Part shown: positions 8,105 through 14,856 of the stretch, in pieces
How positions within the stretch are numbered: position 1 is the stretch's first letter
Layout of the letters: each line of letters starts with the position of its first letter
Assembly: GCF_016056305.1 (NCBI RefSeq)
Contig: NZ_JAECZC010000018.1
Coordinates: 1 to 43,781, forward strand
Reading direction: 5' to 3'
DNA: 43,781 bases
DNA from: Amazonocrinis nigriterrae CENA67
GTDB lineage: Bacteria > Cyanobacteriota > Cyanobacteriia > Cyanobacteriales > Nostocaceae
The notes under the pieces: model-generated
Told to the model about the DNA's origin: nothing
Seen by the model: the letters and a program-made list of their open reading frames with translations, nothing else
Databases searched by the model: none
Made by a program: the position numbers and the translations under genes

Positions 8105-8306
8105 AGCCAGTGAATTAGAACGGGTGGCACGGAAACTCGGTTTTGAAAAAGTACGACAGAAAGGCAGTCATGCACGTTGGCAGCATTCAGATGGACGAGC
8201 CACTACAATTCCTATTCATGGCAATGCTGAAATTGGTAATTGGTTATTTTATGAAATTATTAAGCAGTTGGGGATTACGGAGGAAGAGTTTAACCAATTA
8301 CGATAA
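8094..8306 (+). CDS. hicA: HicA family mRNA interferase toxin, paired with HicB
   Basis: 70 residues from the ATG at 8094 (MPAKASELERVARKLGF); a TTG two codons upstream is also open. Catalytic His26 is present in KGSHARW, followed by GRATTIPIHGNAEIGNWLF and IIKQLGIT. It overlaps the end of hicB by 11 bases, the standard coupled toxin-antitoxin layout. This pair looks complete and potentially active. It is a close paralogue of the hicA at 7404. Confidence 0.9.
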   Translation: MPAKASELERVARKLGFEKVRQKGSHARWQHSDGRATTIPIHGNAEIGNWLFYEIIKQLGITEEEFNQLR

Positions 8307-8348
8307 GTGATAAGTGAAGCGATCGCACCCTCACACTCACAAAACAAA

Positions 8349-8585
8349 TTATTCCTCATCTTCCAAATCTCCCCAGAACAGCCTGACAAACTCAAGAGCC
8401 GCAGCAGGCTCAATTTCTTGAAGCGCCTTGCGAATTTTCACCACCGTATCACCTGGCGGATCTGCAATTTCATTCACCCAGCCAAAAACACTGGAACGAT
8501 TGACTCCCATAACTACAGCCAATCGATTTTGGGTGATGCCATAAATTTTTAGTACTCGTTTGAGGGCTTTTCCTGCTTGTGTCAT
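8349..8585 (-). CDS. XRE-family helix-turn-helix transcriptional regulator
   Basis: 78 residues that are almost entirely one HTH_3/XRE DNA-binding domain: the helix-turn-helix covers about residues 17-40 (ITQNRLAVVMGVNRSSVFGW) and is followed by PPGDTVVKIRKALQEI. The C-terminus is short and acidic (WGDLEDEE). Such small regulators usually repress themselves and a divergent gene. Here the intergenic region toward the plus-strand ORF 8707 holds two near-identical palindromes (8622-8639 and 8656-8677), the likely operators. GGAGG sits only one base before the ATG, an unusually close spacing, so translation initiation may be weak or may use a different signal. Confidence 0.85.
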   Translation of the reverse strand: MTQAGKALKRVLKIYGITQNRLAVVMGVNRSSVFGWVNEIADPPGDTVVKIRKALQEIEPAAALEFVRLFWGDLEDEE

Positions 8586-8621
8586 GCCTCCGATTTTGTC
8601 AGAGGCTTATACCCAAGTAAA

Positions 8622-8639
8622 TGTTTGTAATTACGAACA
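8622..8639. promoter_or_regulatory. Operator-like palindrome O1
   Basis: TGTTTGTAATTACGAACA is a palindrome with one mismatch, 37 bases upstream of the XRE start codon. It shares the half-site TGTT(C/T)GTAA with O2; the two centres are 36 bases apart. Confidence 0.7.
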
Positions 8640-8655
8640 ATATGATAGAGTTAAT

Positions 8656-8677
8656 TATGTTCGTAATTACGAACATA
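8656..8677. promoter_or_regulatory. Operator-like palindrome O2, perfect 22-bp
   Basis: The core TGTTCGTAATTACGAACA (8658-8675) is perfectly palindromic, and the symmetry extends two further bases on each side. It lies 29 bases before the plus-strand ORF 8707 and between the divergent genes. It is the probable binding site of the XRE protein encoded at 8349-8585. Confidence 0.75.
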
Positions 8678-8706
8678 GTTTTTAGTGAAAATCTAGGTCA
8701 ACTCTA

Positions 8707-8919
8707 ATGAACAAAAGTTCTTTACCTTCGGTGCAAACAGATCCAGATAGAGAACCCGTTAGTTTCCTCGTCATCGGTTCGCGCCAGACAGTCACCAATA
8801 CAATTCAAACGCTCTATAAAATGGGTTTTGCTGAGATTAACGAGTGGAGTCCTCTTTTACCTGCTTCTGAACCAGGCAAAGTGATGAAAATTTTAACTCG
8901 AAGTGTTCCAACAGACTAA
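8707..8919 (+). CDS. Small hypothetical protein, divergent from XRE regulator
   Basis: 70 residues, no named family recognised. The sequence reads MNKSSLPSVQTDPDREPVSF, then LVIGSRQTVTNTIQTLYKMG and FAEINEWSPLLPAS. The central part has a beta-strand (SFLVIGS) followed by an amphipathic helix and a WSPL segment, compatible with a small alpha/beta protein, and it is coding-like in codon use. It is divergently arranged with the XRE gene and shares the palindromic operator region, so it is the obvious regulatory target. No signal peptide or membrane helix. Confidence 0.65.
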   Translation: MNKSSLPSVQTDPDREPVSFLVIGSRQTVTNTIQTLYKMGFAEINEWSPLLPASEPGKVMKILTRSVPTD

Positions 8920-8965
8920 AAATTGTATTTGCAATAGTGCTGCGATCGCTCCCATCTAACACACA

Positions 8966-9055
8966 GACCTAACCCCCCAACCCCCAACACTCACGAGGGA
9001 AGGGTGAGAAATCTGACTCCCCTCTCCGCGTCGGAGAGGGGTTGGGGGAGAGGTC
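8966..9055. repeat. 90-bp direct repeat, left copy (flanks DUF559 gene)
   Basis: The element runs from GACCTAACCCCCCAACCCCC to GGTTGGGGGAGAGGTC. Its ends are inverted (GACCT/AGGTC), and an inner hairpin has the ten-base stem CCCCTCTCCG/CGGAGAGGGG around CGT. It matches the copy at 9511-9600 in the same orientation with eight mismatches by eye and no gaps. Confidence 0.9.
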
Positions 9056-9097
9056 AGCCATAATGTATGAATCAACACAAGCCTTCATACTTTACAC

Positions 9098-9511
9098 ATG
9101 AATAATCCAACACCATGCCAACCCTCACCACGGGAAGAGGAAGGAAATTGTAATATCATCGTTGGGCAAAAAATAAACTCGATAAAATTGGAACGTGCTA
9201 AAGAACTTCGTCGCCAAATGACACCAGAAGAAAAAATACTTTGGCAACATCTTCGTACTAATCACTTGCATGGTTTACACTTTCGCCGTCAGCAAATTAT
9301 TGATGGGTTTATTGCAGATTTCTACTGTCACGCAGCTGGATTAGTGATAGAAGTGGATGGAAAAATTCATCAACAACAAGCTGAATATGATGCAGAACGT
9401 GACAAAGTTTTGTCAGCTAGGGGATTACGGTTATTGCGGATTAAAAATGAAGAGGTGAGACAGGAACTTGATCAGGTTTTGATGCGTATTTCTAAAGCTT
9501 GTTGTCAATAG
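9098..9511 (+). CDS. DUF559 domain endonuclease-like protein
   Basis: 137 residues of the DUF559 family, which shares the PD-(D/E)xK/Vsr-like nuclease fold. After a variable start (residues 1-28, with PSPREEEG resembling translated repeat DNA) the domain begins at KLERAKELRRQMTPEEKILW. It continues HFRRQQIIDGFIADFYC with Asp74, LVIEVDGKIH with Glu85 and Asp87, and ends around GLRLLRIKNEEV. The nuclease residues look intact. The gene lies between two 90-bp direct repeats, and its TAG stop (9509-9511) uses the first base of the right repeat. This is suggestive of a mobile or domesticated repeat-nuclease unit. Substrate unknown; the family has been proposed to act in DNA repair or restriction-like roles. 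Confidence 0.88.
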   Translation: MNNPTPCQPSPREEEGNCNIIVGQKINSIKLERAKELRRQMTPEEKILWQHLRTNHLHGLHFRRQQIIDGFIADFYCHAAGLVIEVDGKIHQQQAEYDAERDKVLSARGLRLLRIKNEEVRQELDQVLMRISKACCQ

Positions 9512-9600
9512 ACCTAACCCCCCGGCCCCCAACACTCACGAGGGAAGGGGGAGGAATCTGGCTCCCCTCTTTGCGTCGGAGAGCGGTTGGGGGAGAGGTC
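9511..9600. repeat. 90-bp direct repeat, right copy
   Basis: Same length and orientation as 8966-9055, with the same inverted ends GACCT/AGGTC. The inner stem is slightly decayed (CCCCTCTTTG against CGGAGAGCGG). Its first base completes the stop codon of the DUF559 gene. An apparent ORF across it (9499-9714) is only translated repeat. Confidence 0.9.
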
Positions 9601-9624
9601 AATTCTTATAGATGCTGCTGTCAC

Positions 9625-11118
9625 TTAACTAGACTGCCGCCAATGGGTTGGTGCTTCGATATAATCAGGAAGGCGAGTAGTGCGATCGCCAAGTGCCATT
9701 TTAATCTGTTGTAATTCTAGATTTTTCGCTCCTGTCAAAACTGCACCTTCAAGTTTGACATCACGGAGATTGGCATCACTAAAGTTTGCTCCTATTAAGT
9801 TAGCCCTGGAAAGGTCAGCATCATAGAAAACTGCCCGATGCAAATTAGCTCCCATCAAATTTGCTTTATGTAAGTCGGCTTCGGTAAAGCTGGCTTCTGT
9901 CAAGTTGGCGAAAAACACTTCTGTATGATGTAGTTTAGCAGCATTCAAATTTGCTCCAGTCAAATCAGCAGCATTTAAATTTGCCCCAGTCAGGTTTGCA
10001 CCAATTAAACCAGAAAAATGCAAGTTGGCTTTAGCTAGTTTTGCTCCTTGCAAGTTGGCTAAAAATAGCTTTGCTCCAGATAAGTTAGCAACTTTCAAAG
10101 TCGCTTGTTGCAAGTTGGCTTTGTAAAGGTTTGCCCCTTGCAAGTTGGCACCACGCAGACTTGCTGCAAACAAGTTAGCACCCCGCAGAGTTGCCCAACT
10201 CAAGTTGGCTCGATTCAAATTTGCCCAACAAAGTTTCGTTCCTCGCAAATTTGCTTTTACCAATTTGGCTTCATAAAGAATCGTCCCAATGAGTCTAGCA
10301 CCTTCCAGGTCTGCACCACTAAGGTCACAGCTACGCAAATCTGCACCGCTGAGATCGCAACCACGCAAGTCTACCCGTTGGAGGTTGGCTCCCAACAAGT
10401 CTACTCGCATCATGTCTGTATTACGTAAATCGAGTTTCTGATTTTCCTGTTCTATTAGAGTATTCCGCCGTCCGATCGCAGTCAAAGCTGCTTGAATATC
10501 CCTGCGAATTTTTGGGGATGGTTCATGTATGTTAATTTCTGGCAGTTGCGTCAGTCGCTCTTTGCTTCTTTGTTTATTCAAATATTTTGGTAATAAATCT
10601 TCTTCCCTGTGTTGTGCTTGTTCACGAACAGGAGCATTTTCTCGCACAAAAGCTGTGAGGATTTCCATGATTGTCCAGTGTTCTTGTGGAAAATCCTGAG
10701 CGATTCTTTCTAAAACATAAATTGCGCTTGTGCGGATTTCAATTCTCTCATGTCCCAGCTGAGTAATTGCTGCCATCAAGCGTTCTGTCACCAGCCTGTC
10801 TTGATTGAGTTTGGCATTTTCCAGACTCATTTCAATTTTTTTTTCGGCAGCTAGCCGCCAATGGAGAATCTCAGCTAAAGCATTTTTCTGCATAGCTTCC
10901 GTACGCTTTGCTACATAATAAGCATTCGCCATTACTGCCAATCCTAAAAAAACTATGGCACTAGCTATGAATGCTTGATTTTTATACTGCATCTGTTGCG
11001 TAATTGATAATCCTTTGGTGTTGGATGATATGAAAACAATCAGAGTCAGTACGACAGCAAATATAACTGTTATAACTATTAACAAACGTGGGAATTTGTC
11101 TGTCTTATTAGCAGACAT
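9625..11118 (-). CDS. Membrane-anchored pentapeptide-repeat protein
   Basis: 497 residues from ATG 11118, which has AGGA eleven bases upstream; an in-frame GTG at 11136 would add six. Two N-terminal membrane helices (about residues 12-31, LLIVITVIFAVVLTLIVFIS, and 49-71) are followed by a coiled region and a helical module containing HWTIMEILTAFVREN and DIQAALTAIGRR. From about residue 230 to 460 come some forty tandem A(D/N)LXX pentapeptides (GANLQGANLYKANLQQATLK and so on) forming a right-handed quadrilateral beta-helix. The anchor suggests the helix is displayed at a membrane; the TM-helical module-pentapeptide layout is common in cyanobacteria, but its function is unknown. A truncated paralogue lies 0.3 kb upstream on the same strand. 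Confidence 0.93.
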   Translation of the reverse strand: MSANKTDKFPRLLIVITVIFAVVLTLIVFISSNTKGLSITQQMQYKNQAFIASAIVFLGLAVMANAYYVAKRTEAMQKNALAEILHWRLAAEKKIEMSLENAKLNQDRLVTERLMAAITQLGHERIEIRTSAIYVLERIAQDFPQEHWTIMEILTAFVRENAPVREQAQHREEDLLPKYLNKQRSKERLTQLPEINIHEPSPKIRRDIQAALTAIGRRNTLIEQENQKLDLRNTDMMRVDLLGANLQRVDLRGCDLSGADLRSCDLSGADLEGARLIGTILYEAKLVKANLRGTKLCWANLNRANLSWATLRGANLFAASLRGANLQGANLYKANLQQATLKVANLSGAKLFLANLQGAKLAKANLHFSGLIGANLTGANLNAADLTGANLNAAKLHHTEVFFANLTEASFTEADLHKANLMGANLHRAVFYDADLSRANLIGANFSDANLRDVKLEGAVLTGAKNLELQQIKMALGDRTTRLPDYIEAPTHWRQSS

Positions 11119-11375
11119 AGCAGTAATATTCCTCACTACACAGAATTATTACTTATAGGTTTGGAAACATAAGTATAGCACTTTGTTACAAATTTGAATA
11201 TGTCTCCTCAGCATTAGTTAATCTGCCATTTTGTGAGAAAATGGTATCAAATGTTATAGTAATTAATAAGATTATGTGCTAGTTAAATCATGTAATGATG
11301 CGATCGCTCATGGTAAAGTCGCACCCTGTTTGCAAGTAGCCATGTGTCAAAAGCCAGATCAAATCTGACTTTCTT

Positions 11376-11396
11376 AATTACGAATTACGAATTACA
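11376..11396. repeat. Heptamer tract AATTACG x3
   Basis: AATTACG, AATTACG, AATTACA. The minus-strand stop codon of the next gene (11392-11394) is inside this tract. An equivalent tract precedes the ATPase gene at 22879. Confidence 0.8.
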
Positions 11397-12138
11397 AAGT
11401 AGATAATTTAGCCTCGCGCAAATTTGCGCCTTCTAGTATGGCATCATCAAGATTTGCCCCACACAGATTAGCTAAATATAAGTTTGCTCTACAGAGCTTA
11501 GCACCAGCAAGGTTAGCGCCGCTGAGATTGGCTGCACTGAGAATTGCCCCTGAAAAGTTTGCTCCTGCAAGGTTAGCGCCGCTAAGGTTGGCTGCACTGA
11601 GAATTGCCCCTGAAAAGTTTGCTCCTGTAAGGTTAGCCCCAGAAAGATTAACTTGGTAAAGGTTTGACAGTTCTAAGTTAGCCTCATGCAAATTTGCTCC
11701 CCTTAAATCAGTATGGCTCAAATCTAGTTGTTCATTTTCTAAGTCTTTGTGGGCATCTCTTCTACCAATAACAGTAAGGGCTACTTGAATATCTGTACAA
11801 ATTGTGAGTGATGGCTGGCTTTTGTACTCCTCTTGACTCATGTCAGGAGTATTATTTCGCACAAAATTAGCAAGGATTTCCATGATTTTCCAGTGATGTT
11901 GTGGATAATTATGAGCAAATTGCTCTAAATCATAGATTGCCGCCAGCCGATGCTCAATTTTTGGGTTATTCAAATGTTCTATTGCTATTCTTAAACATTC
12001 TTTGAGTGCTTTATATGAAGAAGCTTGCAATTTTTCTTGCTGAAAAATTATCCCGGATATGATATTGATAAATGGCGCTTGATTTAATGTTAATTGCTTT
12101 TTCGCTGAGTAGTAAGCATTGATAATGACTGACAACAT
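11392..12138 (-). CDS. Pentapeptide-repeat protein, N-terminally shortened paralogue
   Basis: 248 residues from ATG 12138; an in-frame TTG at 12147 would give 251. It has the same architecture as the neighbour at 9625: a segment like NAYYSAKK matching NAYYVAKR, the HHWKIMEILANFVRNNTP and DIQVALTVIGRR module, then about sixteen pentapeptides. The first membrane helix of the paralogue is missing: the frame stays open upstream (YTSQSSQILLVML) until a TAG near 12174, with no ATG, so the original start appears lost. Four successive pentapeptides are exactly duplicated (see 11521-11640). The gene may be a decaying copy or may start at a non-ATG codon. Confidence 0.8.
   Translation of the reverse strand: MLSVIINAYYSAKKQLTLNQAPFINIISGIIFQQEKLQASSYKALKECLRIAIEHLNNPKIEHRLAAIYDLEQFAHNYPQHHWKIMEILANFVRNNTPDMSQEEYKSQPSLTICTDIQVALTVIGRRDAHKDLENEQLDLSHTDLRGANLHEANLELSNLYQVNLSGANLTGANFSGAILSAANLSGANLAGANFSGAILSAANLSGANLAGAKLCRANLYLANLCGANLDDAILEGANLREAKLSTL
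11521..11640. repeat. 60-bp in-frame tandem duplication
   Basis: Two adjacent 60-base units (11521-11580 and 11581-11640) differ at four positions. They encode four pentapeptides each (a SGAILSAANLSGANLAGANF-type block), showing recent growth of the beta-helix by whole-turn duplication. Confidence 0.9.
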
Positions 12139-12420
12139 AACTAACAAGATTTGGGACGATTGACTGGTGTATGCTATTTTCTATGGTTTTACATAGTTTG
12201 CCATTAGTAATTTTAAGGATTATTTAAGTCTCACAAGCAATGAAATATTACTATAGCTTCAATAAATAATAACTATAGTAAATGCTGAATATAACCAACA
12301 ATATTCAGTACAAGCTGGGAAATAATACCAAACAATGGCAAAATATTTTTTTAGATTTTTAATTTTCAATTGTTTTCTTTTACACTCTTTTCTATCTAAC
12401 ATGAACAGCCAGGTTGATCA

Positions 12421-14712
12421 ATGCAGCAATTTTCCCAGCCAATAGTTAAAGATGTAGTGCTAATTGGTGGCGGTCACAGCCATGCAATTGTACTAAGAAT
12501 GTTTGGGATGCAACCTTTACCTGGAGTACGGTTAACTCTGATTACTCCAAGTTCAGATACACCATACTCTGGGATGCTTCCAGGACACATTGCAGGATTT
12601 TACAGCCACGAAGAATGCCACATTGATTTACGAAAATTGGCGAATTTTGCTCAAGCACAGTTATATATTGACGAAGTAGTTGGTTTGGATTTAAAAAACC
12701 ACAAAATAATTTGTGCTAATCGTCCTAACGTCCATTTTGATGTGCTGTCTGTTGATATTGGTAGTACTCCCGCCACCATATCTATACCAGGTGCAGCAGA
12801 ATATGCGATCGCAGCTAAACCAGTACCGAAACTATTAAAACATTGGTATCAACTGCTGGAAAGGGTAGCTCACAATACCCAAGAACAGCTTAGCATTGGA
12901 ATTGTAGGTGGCGGCGCTGGTGGTGTGGAATTGGCACTCTCGATGCAAACTCATTTACATGAGATTTTGCGCCAAAATCAACAATCAACTACAAATTTGG
13001 CAATTCATTTATTCCAACGTGATCAGAAACTGTTGCCTCGTTATCATCAGTCAGTACAGCATTTAATTAAGCAAATTTTAACGAAGCGTAGTATCAATTT
13101 ACATTTGAGTGAATCAGTGTGTAAAATTGTACCAAAATATCAAGAAAGATTAGAAATTAAATGTGAATCTGGCTTGATAATAGAGTGTCAAAAAATTTTT
13201 TGGGTGACCCAAGCATCTACACCGCAGTGGTTGAAAACGGCAGGATTAGCAACAGATGAACAAGGCTTTATTTTAGTAAAGGACACCTTACAATCTCAAA
13301 GTCATCCAGAAATATTTGCAGCGGGTGACATTGCCACAATGGTAAATCATCCTCGTCCCAAAGCTGGCGTGTTTGCTGTGCGACAAGGTAAACCCTTGTT
13401 TGAGAACTTGCAACGCTTTTTATTAGGTAAATCGCTCAAATTATACAGACCACAGCAACAATATTTAAGTTTAATTGGTACAGGAGACAAAAAAGCGATC
13501 GCTACACGCGGTTCTTTCACCCTACCACCCCACCAATTATTGTGGCGTTGGAAAGATTGGATTGACCGCCGCTTCATGGAGAAATTTGATAACTTACCAC
13601 AGATGAGGGACATAAGGGAGAAATTCCCGACTCCCGACTCCCGACTCCCGACTCCCGACTCCCCATTCCGTTGCGCTGGCTGTGGTTCTAAAGTGGGTGG
13701 TACGATTTTAGAAAGAGTGCTATCTCGCATTCAGCAAGAACAACCAATTGCCAAAGATAGAGAAGATATCATTATTGGTTTGGATGCGCCAGATGATGCG
13801 GCGGTGATAGAAATACCGAAAGGGCAATTGCTGGTGCAAACAATTGATTATTTTCGCACTTTAATTAATGATCCGTATATATTTGGGCAAATTAGCGCTA
13901 ATCATTGCTTAAGCGATATTTTTGCCATGGGGGCAACTCCTACTAGTGTACTAGCGATCGCTACCATTCCCTACGCAGCGCCCGCCAAAGTTGAAGAAAC
14001 TCTCTATCAATTATTATCTGGTGCTGTCAAAGTCCTCAACCAAGCACAAGCACCGCTAATTGGTGGACACACAACTGAAGGAACCGAACTAGCATTTGGC
14101 TTGGCTTGCAACGGTTTAGCTTATCCCGACAAGCTATTACGTAAAAGTGGAATGCAACCAGGACAAGTATTAATTTTAACCAAAGCAGTGGGAACTGGAA
14201 TTTTATTTGCTGCCCAAATGCGTGGTTTAGCCAAAGGTCATTGGCTTGATCATGCTGTAGAGTCAATGTTGTTATCAAATCAAGCTGCGGCAACATGTTT
14301 GTTGCAACATGGGGCGACTGCTTGCACAGATGTTACAGGTTTTGGGTTGCTGGGACACTTAATAGAAATGGTGCAAGCTTCTCACGTTGCAGTTGAGTTA
14401 CAACTTGCAGCCATCCCCATATTACCAGGGGCAACCGAAACAGGACAAAAAGGGATTTTTAGCTCACTTCAACCAGAAAATTTAGAAGCATCACTAACAA
14501 TTCAAAATCGCTTGCAAGTTGAATCTCACCCCAATTATCCTTTATTATTCGACCCACAAACAGCTGGCGGTCTTTTAGCTTCCATCCCAGAAGCACAAGC
14601 TACTCCCTGTTTAGCTACACTCCAAGCTTTGGGATATCAGTATACTTGTGTAATTGGTCGCATCACGCCGCCAGCGATGACACAACCAATTACTTTGATT
14701 GATAAAGACTAA
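12421..14712 (+). CDS. selD: NADH dehydrogenase-like oxidoreductase / selenide, water dikinase (SelD) fusion
   Basis: 763-residue fusion. Residues about 8-390 are an FAD/NAD(P)-dependent pyridine nucleotide-disulphide oxidoreductase related to type II NADH dehydrogenase (VVLIGGGHSHAIVL dinucleotide fold; second fold GIVGGGAGGVELAL; FAAGDIA). Residues about 416-760 are SelD, which makes selenophosphate from selenide and ATP for selenium modification of tRNA. The catalytic pair is kept as Cys421 and Lys424 in CAGCGSKVGG; E. coli has Cys17 and Lys20, and its Cys19 is Ser here. DDAAVIEIPKGQ, GGHTTEG and DVTGFGLLGH motifs are intact. The fused form is known in cyanobacteria and other bacteria; the oxidoreductase may help supply reduced selenium. 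The linker (about 401-415, FPTPDSRLPTPDS) is encoded by a seven-base tandem repeat. Confidence 0.95.
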   Translation: MQQFSQPIVKDVVLIGGGHSHAIVLRMFGMQPLPGVRLTLITPSSDTPYSGMLPGHIAGFYSHEECHIDLRKLANFAQAQLYIDEVVGLDLKNHKIICANRPNVHFDVLSVDIGSTPATISIPGAAEYAIAAKPVPKLLKHWYQLLERVAHNTQEQLSIGIVGGGAGGVELALSMQTHLHEILRQNQQSTTNLAIHLFQRDQKLLPRYHQSVQHLIKQILTKRSINLHLSESVCKIVPKYQERLEIKCESGLIIECQKIFWVTQASTPQWLKTAGLATDEQGFILVKDTLQSQSHPEIFAAGDIATMVNHPRPKAGVFAVRQGKPLFENLQRFLLGKSLKLYRPQQQYLSLIGTGDKKAIATRGSFTLPPHQLLWRWKDWIDRRFMEKFDNLPQMRDIREKFPTPDSRLPTPDSPFRCAGCGSKVGGTILERVLSRIQQEQPIAKDREDIIIGLDAPDDAAVIEIPKGQLLVQTIDYFRTLINDPYIFGQISANHCLSDIFAMGATPTSVLAIATIPYAAPAKVEETLYQLLSGAVKVLNQAQAPLIGGHTTEGTELAFGLACNGLAYPDKLLRKSGMQPGQVLILTKAVGTGILFAAQMRGLAKGHWLDHAVESMLLSNQAAATCLLQHGATACTDVTGFGLLGHLIEMVQASHVAVELQLAAIPILPGATETGQKGIFSSLQPENLEASLTIQNRLQVESHPNYPLLFDPQTAGGLLASIPEAQATPCLATLQALGYQYTCVIGRITPPAMTQPITLIDKD
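13626..13660. repeat. Heptamer tandem repeat CCCGACT x5 inside coding sequence
   Basis: Five exact CCCGACT units followed by CCCC, at the domain boundary of the oxidoreductase-SelD fusion. Since the unit is seven bases, gain or loss of one or two copies would shift the reading frame and cut off the SelD domain; only changes by three stay in frame. Confidence 0.95.
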
Positions 14713-14765
14713 GTAAAACGGTAAGAATAAACAAAACTATATTACGAAATGTAAATGTACTTGAA

Positions 14766-14825
14766 ACCCTCACCAGTGACGCCACGTGCTTCACTTGGGG
14801 AGCCACTGCGTTGCGGTGAGAGGGT
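14766..14825. repeat. Imperfect inverted-repeat element
   Basis: ACCCTCACC at the left and GGTGAGAGGGT at the right are near-inverted. The interior TTGGGGAGCCACTGCG recurs at 29231 as TTGGGGAGCCAGTGCG. It separates the convergent selD fusion and diguanylate cyclase genes and could fold as a terminator, though without a T run. Confidence 0.55.
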
Positions 14826-14856
14826 CGCAAATGACAAATGACAAATGACAACCCTC

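Noticed and set aside
9499-9714. ORF with Pro/Arg-rich sequence after the DUF559 gene
   Set aside because: It translates the 90-bp repeat and then the reverse strand of the pentapeptide gene.
10105-10428. Cys/Gln/Val-rich plus-strand ORF
   Set aside because: Antisense reading of the pentapeptide repeats; periodicity comes from the real gene.
11438-11659. Repetitive Ala/Leu/Arg plus-strand ORF
   Set aside because: Antisense of the duplicated pentapeptides.
13347-13730. Minus-strand ORF across the SelD linker
   Set aside because: Shadow of the fusion gene; its GESGVGSRESG stretch is the heptamer tract read backwards.
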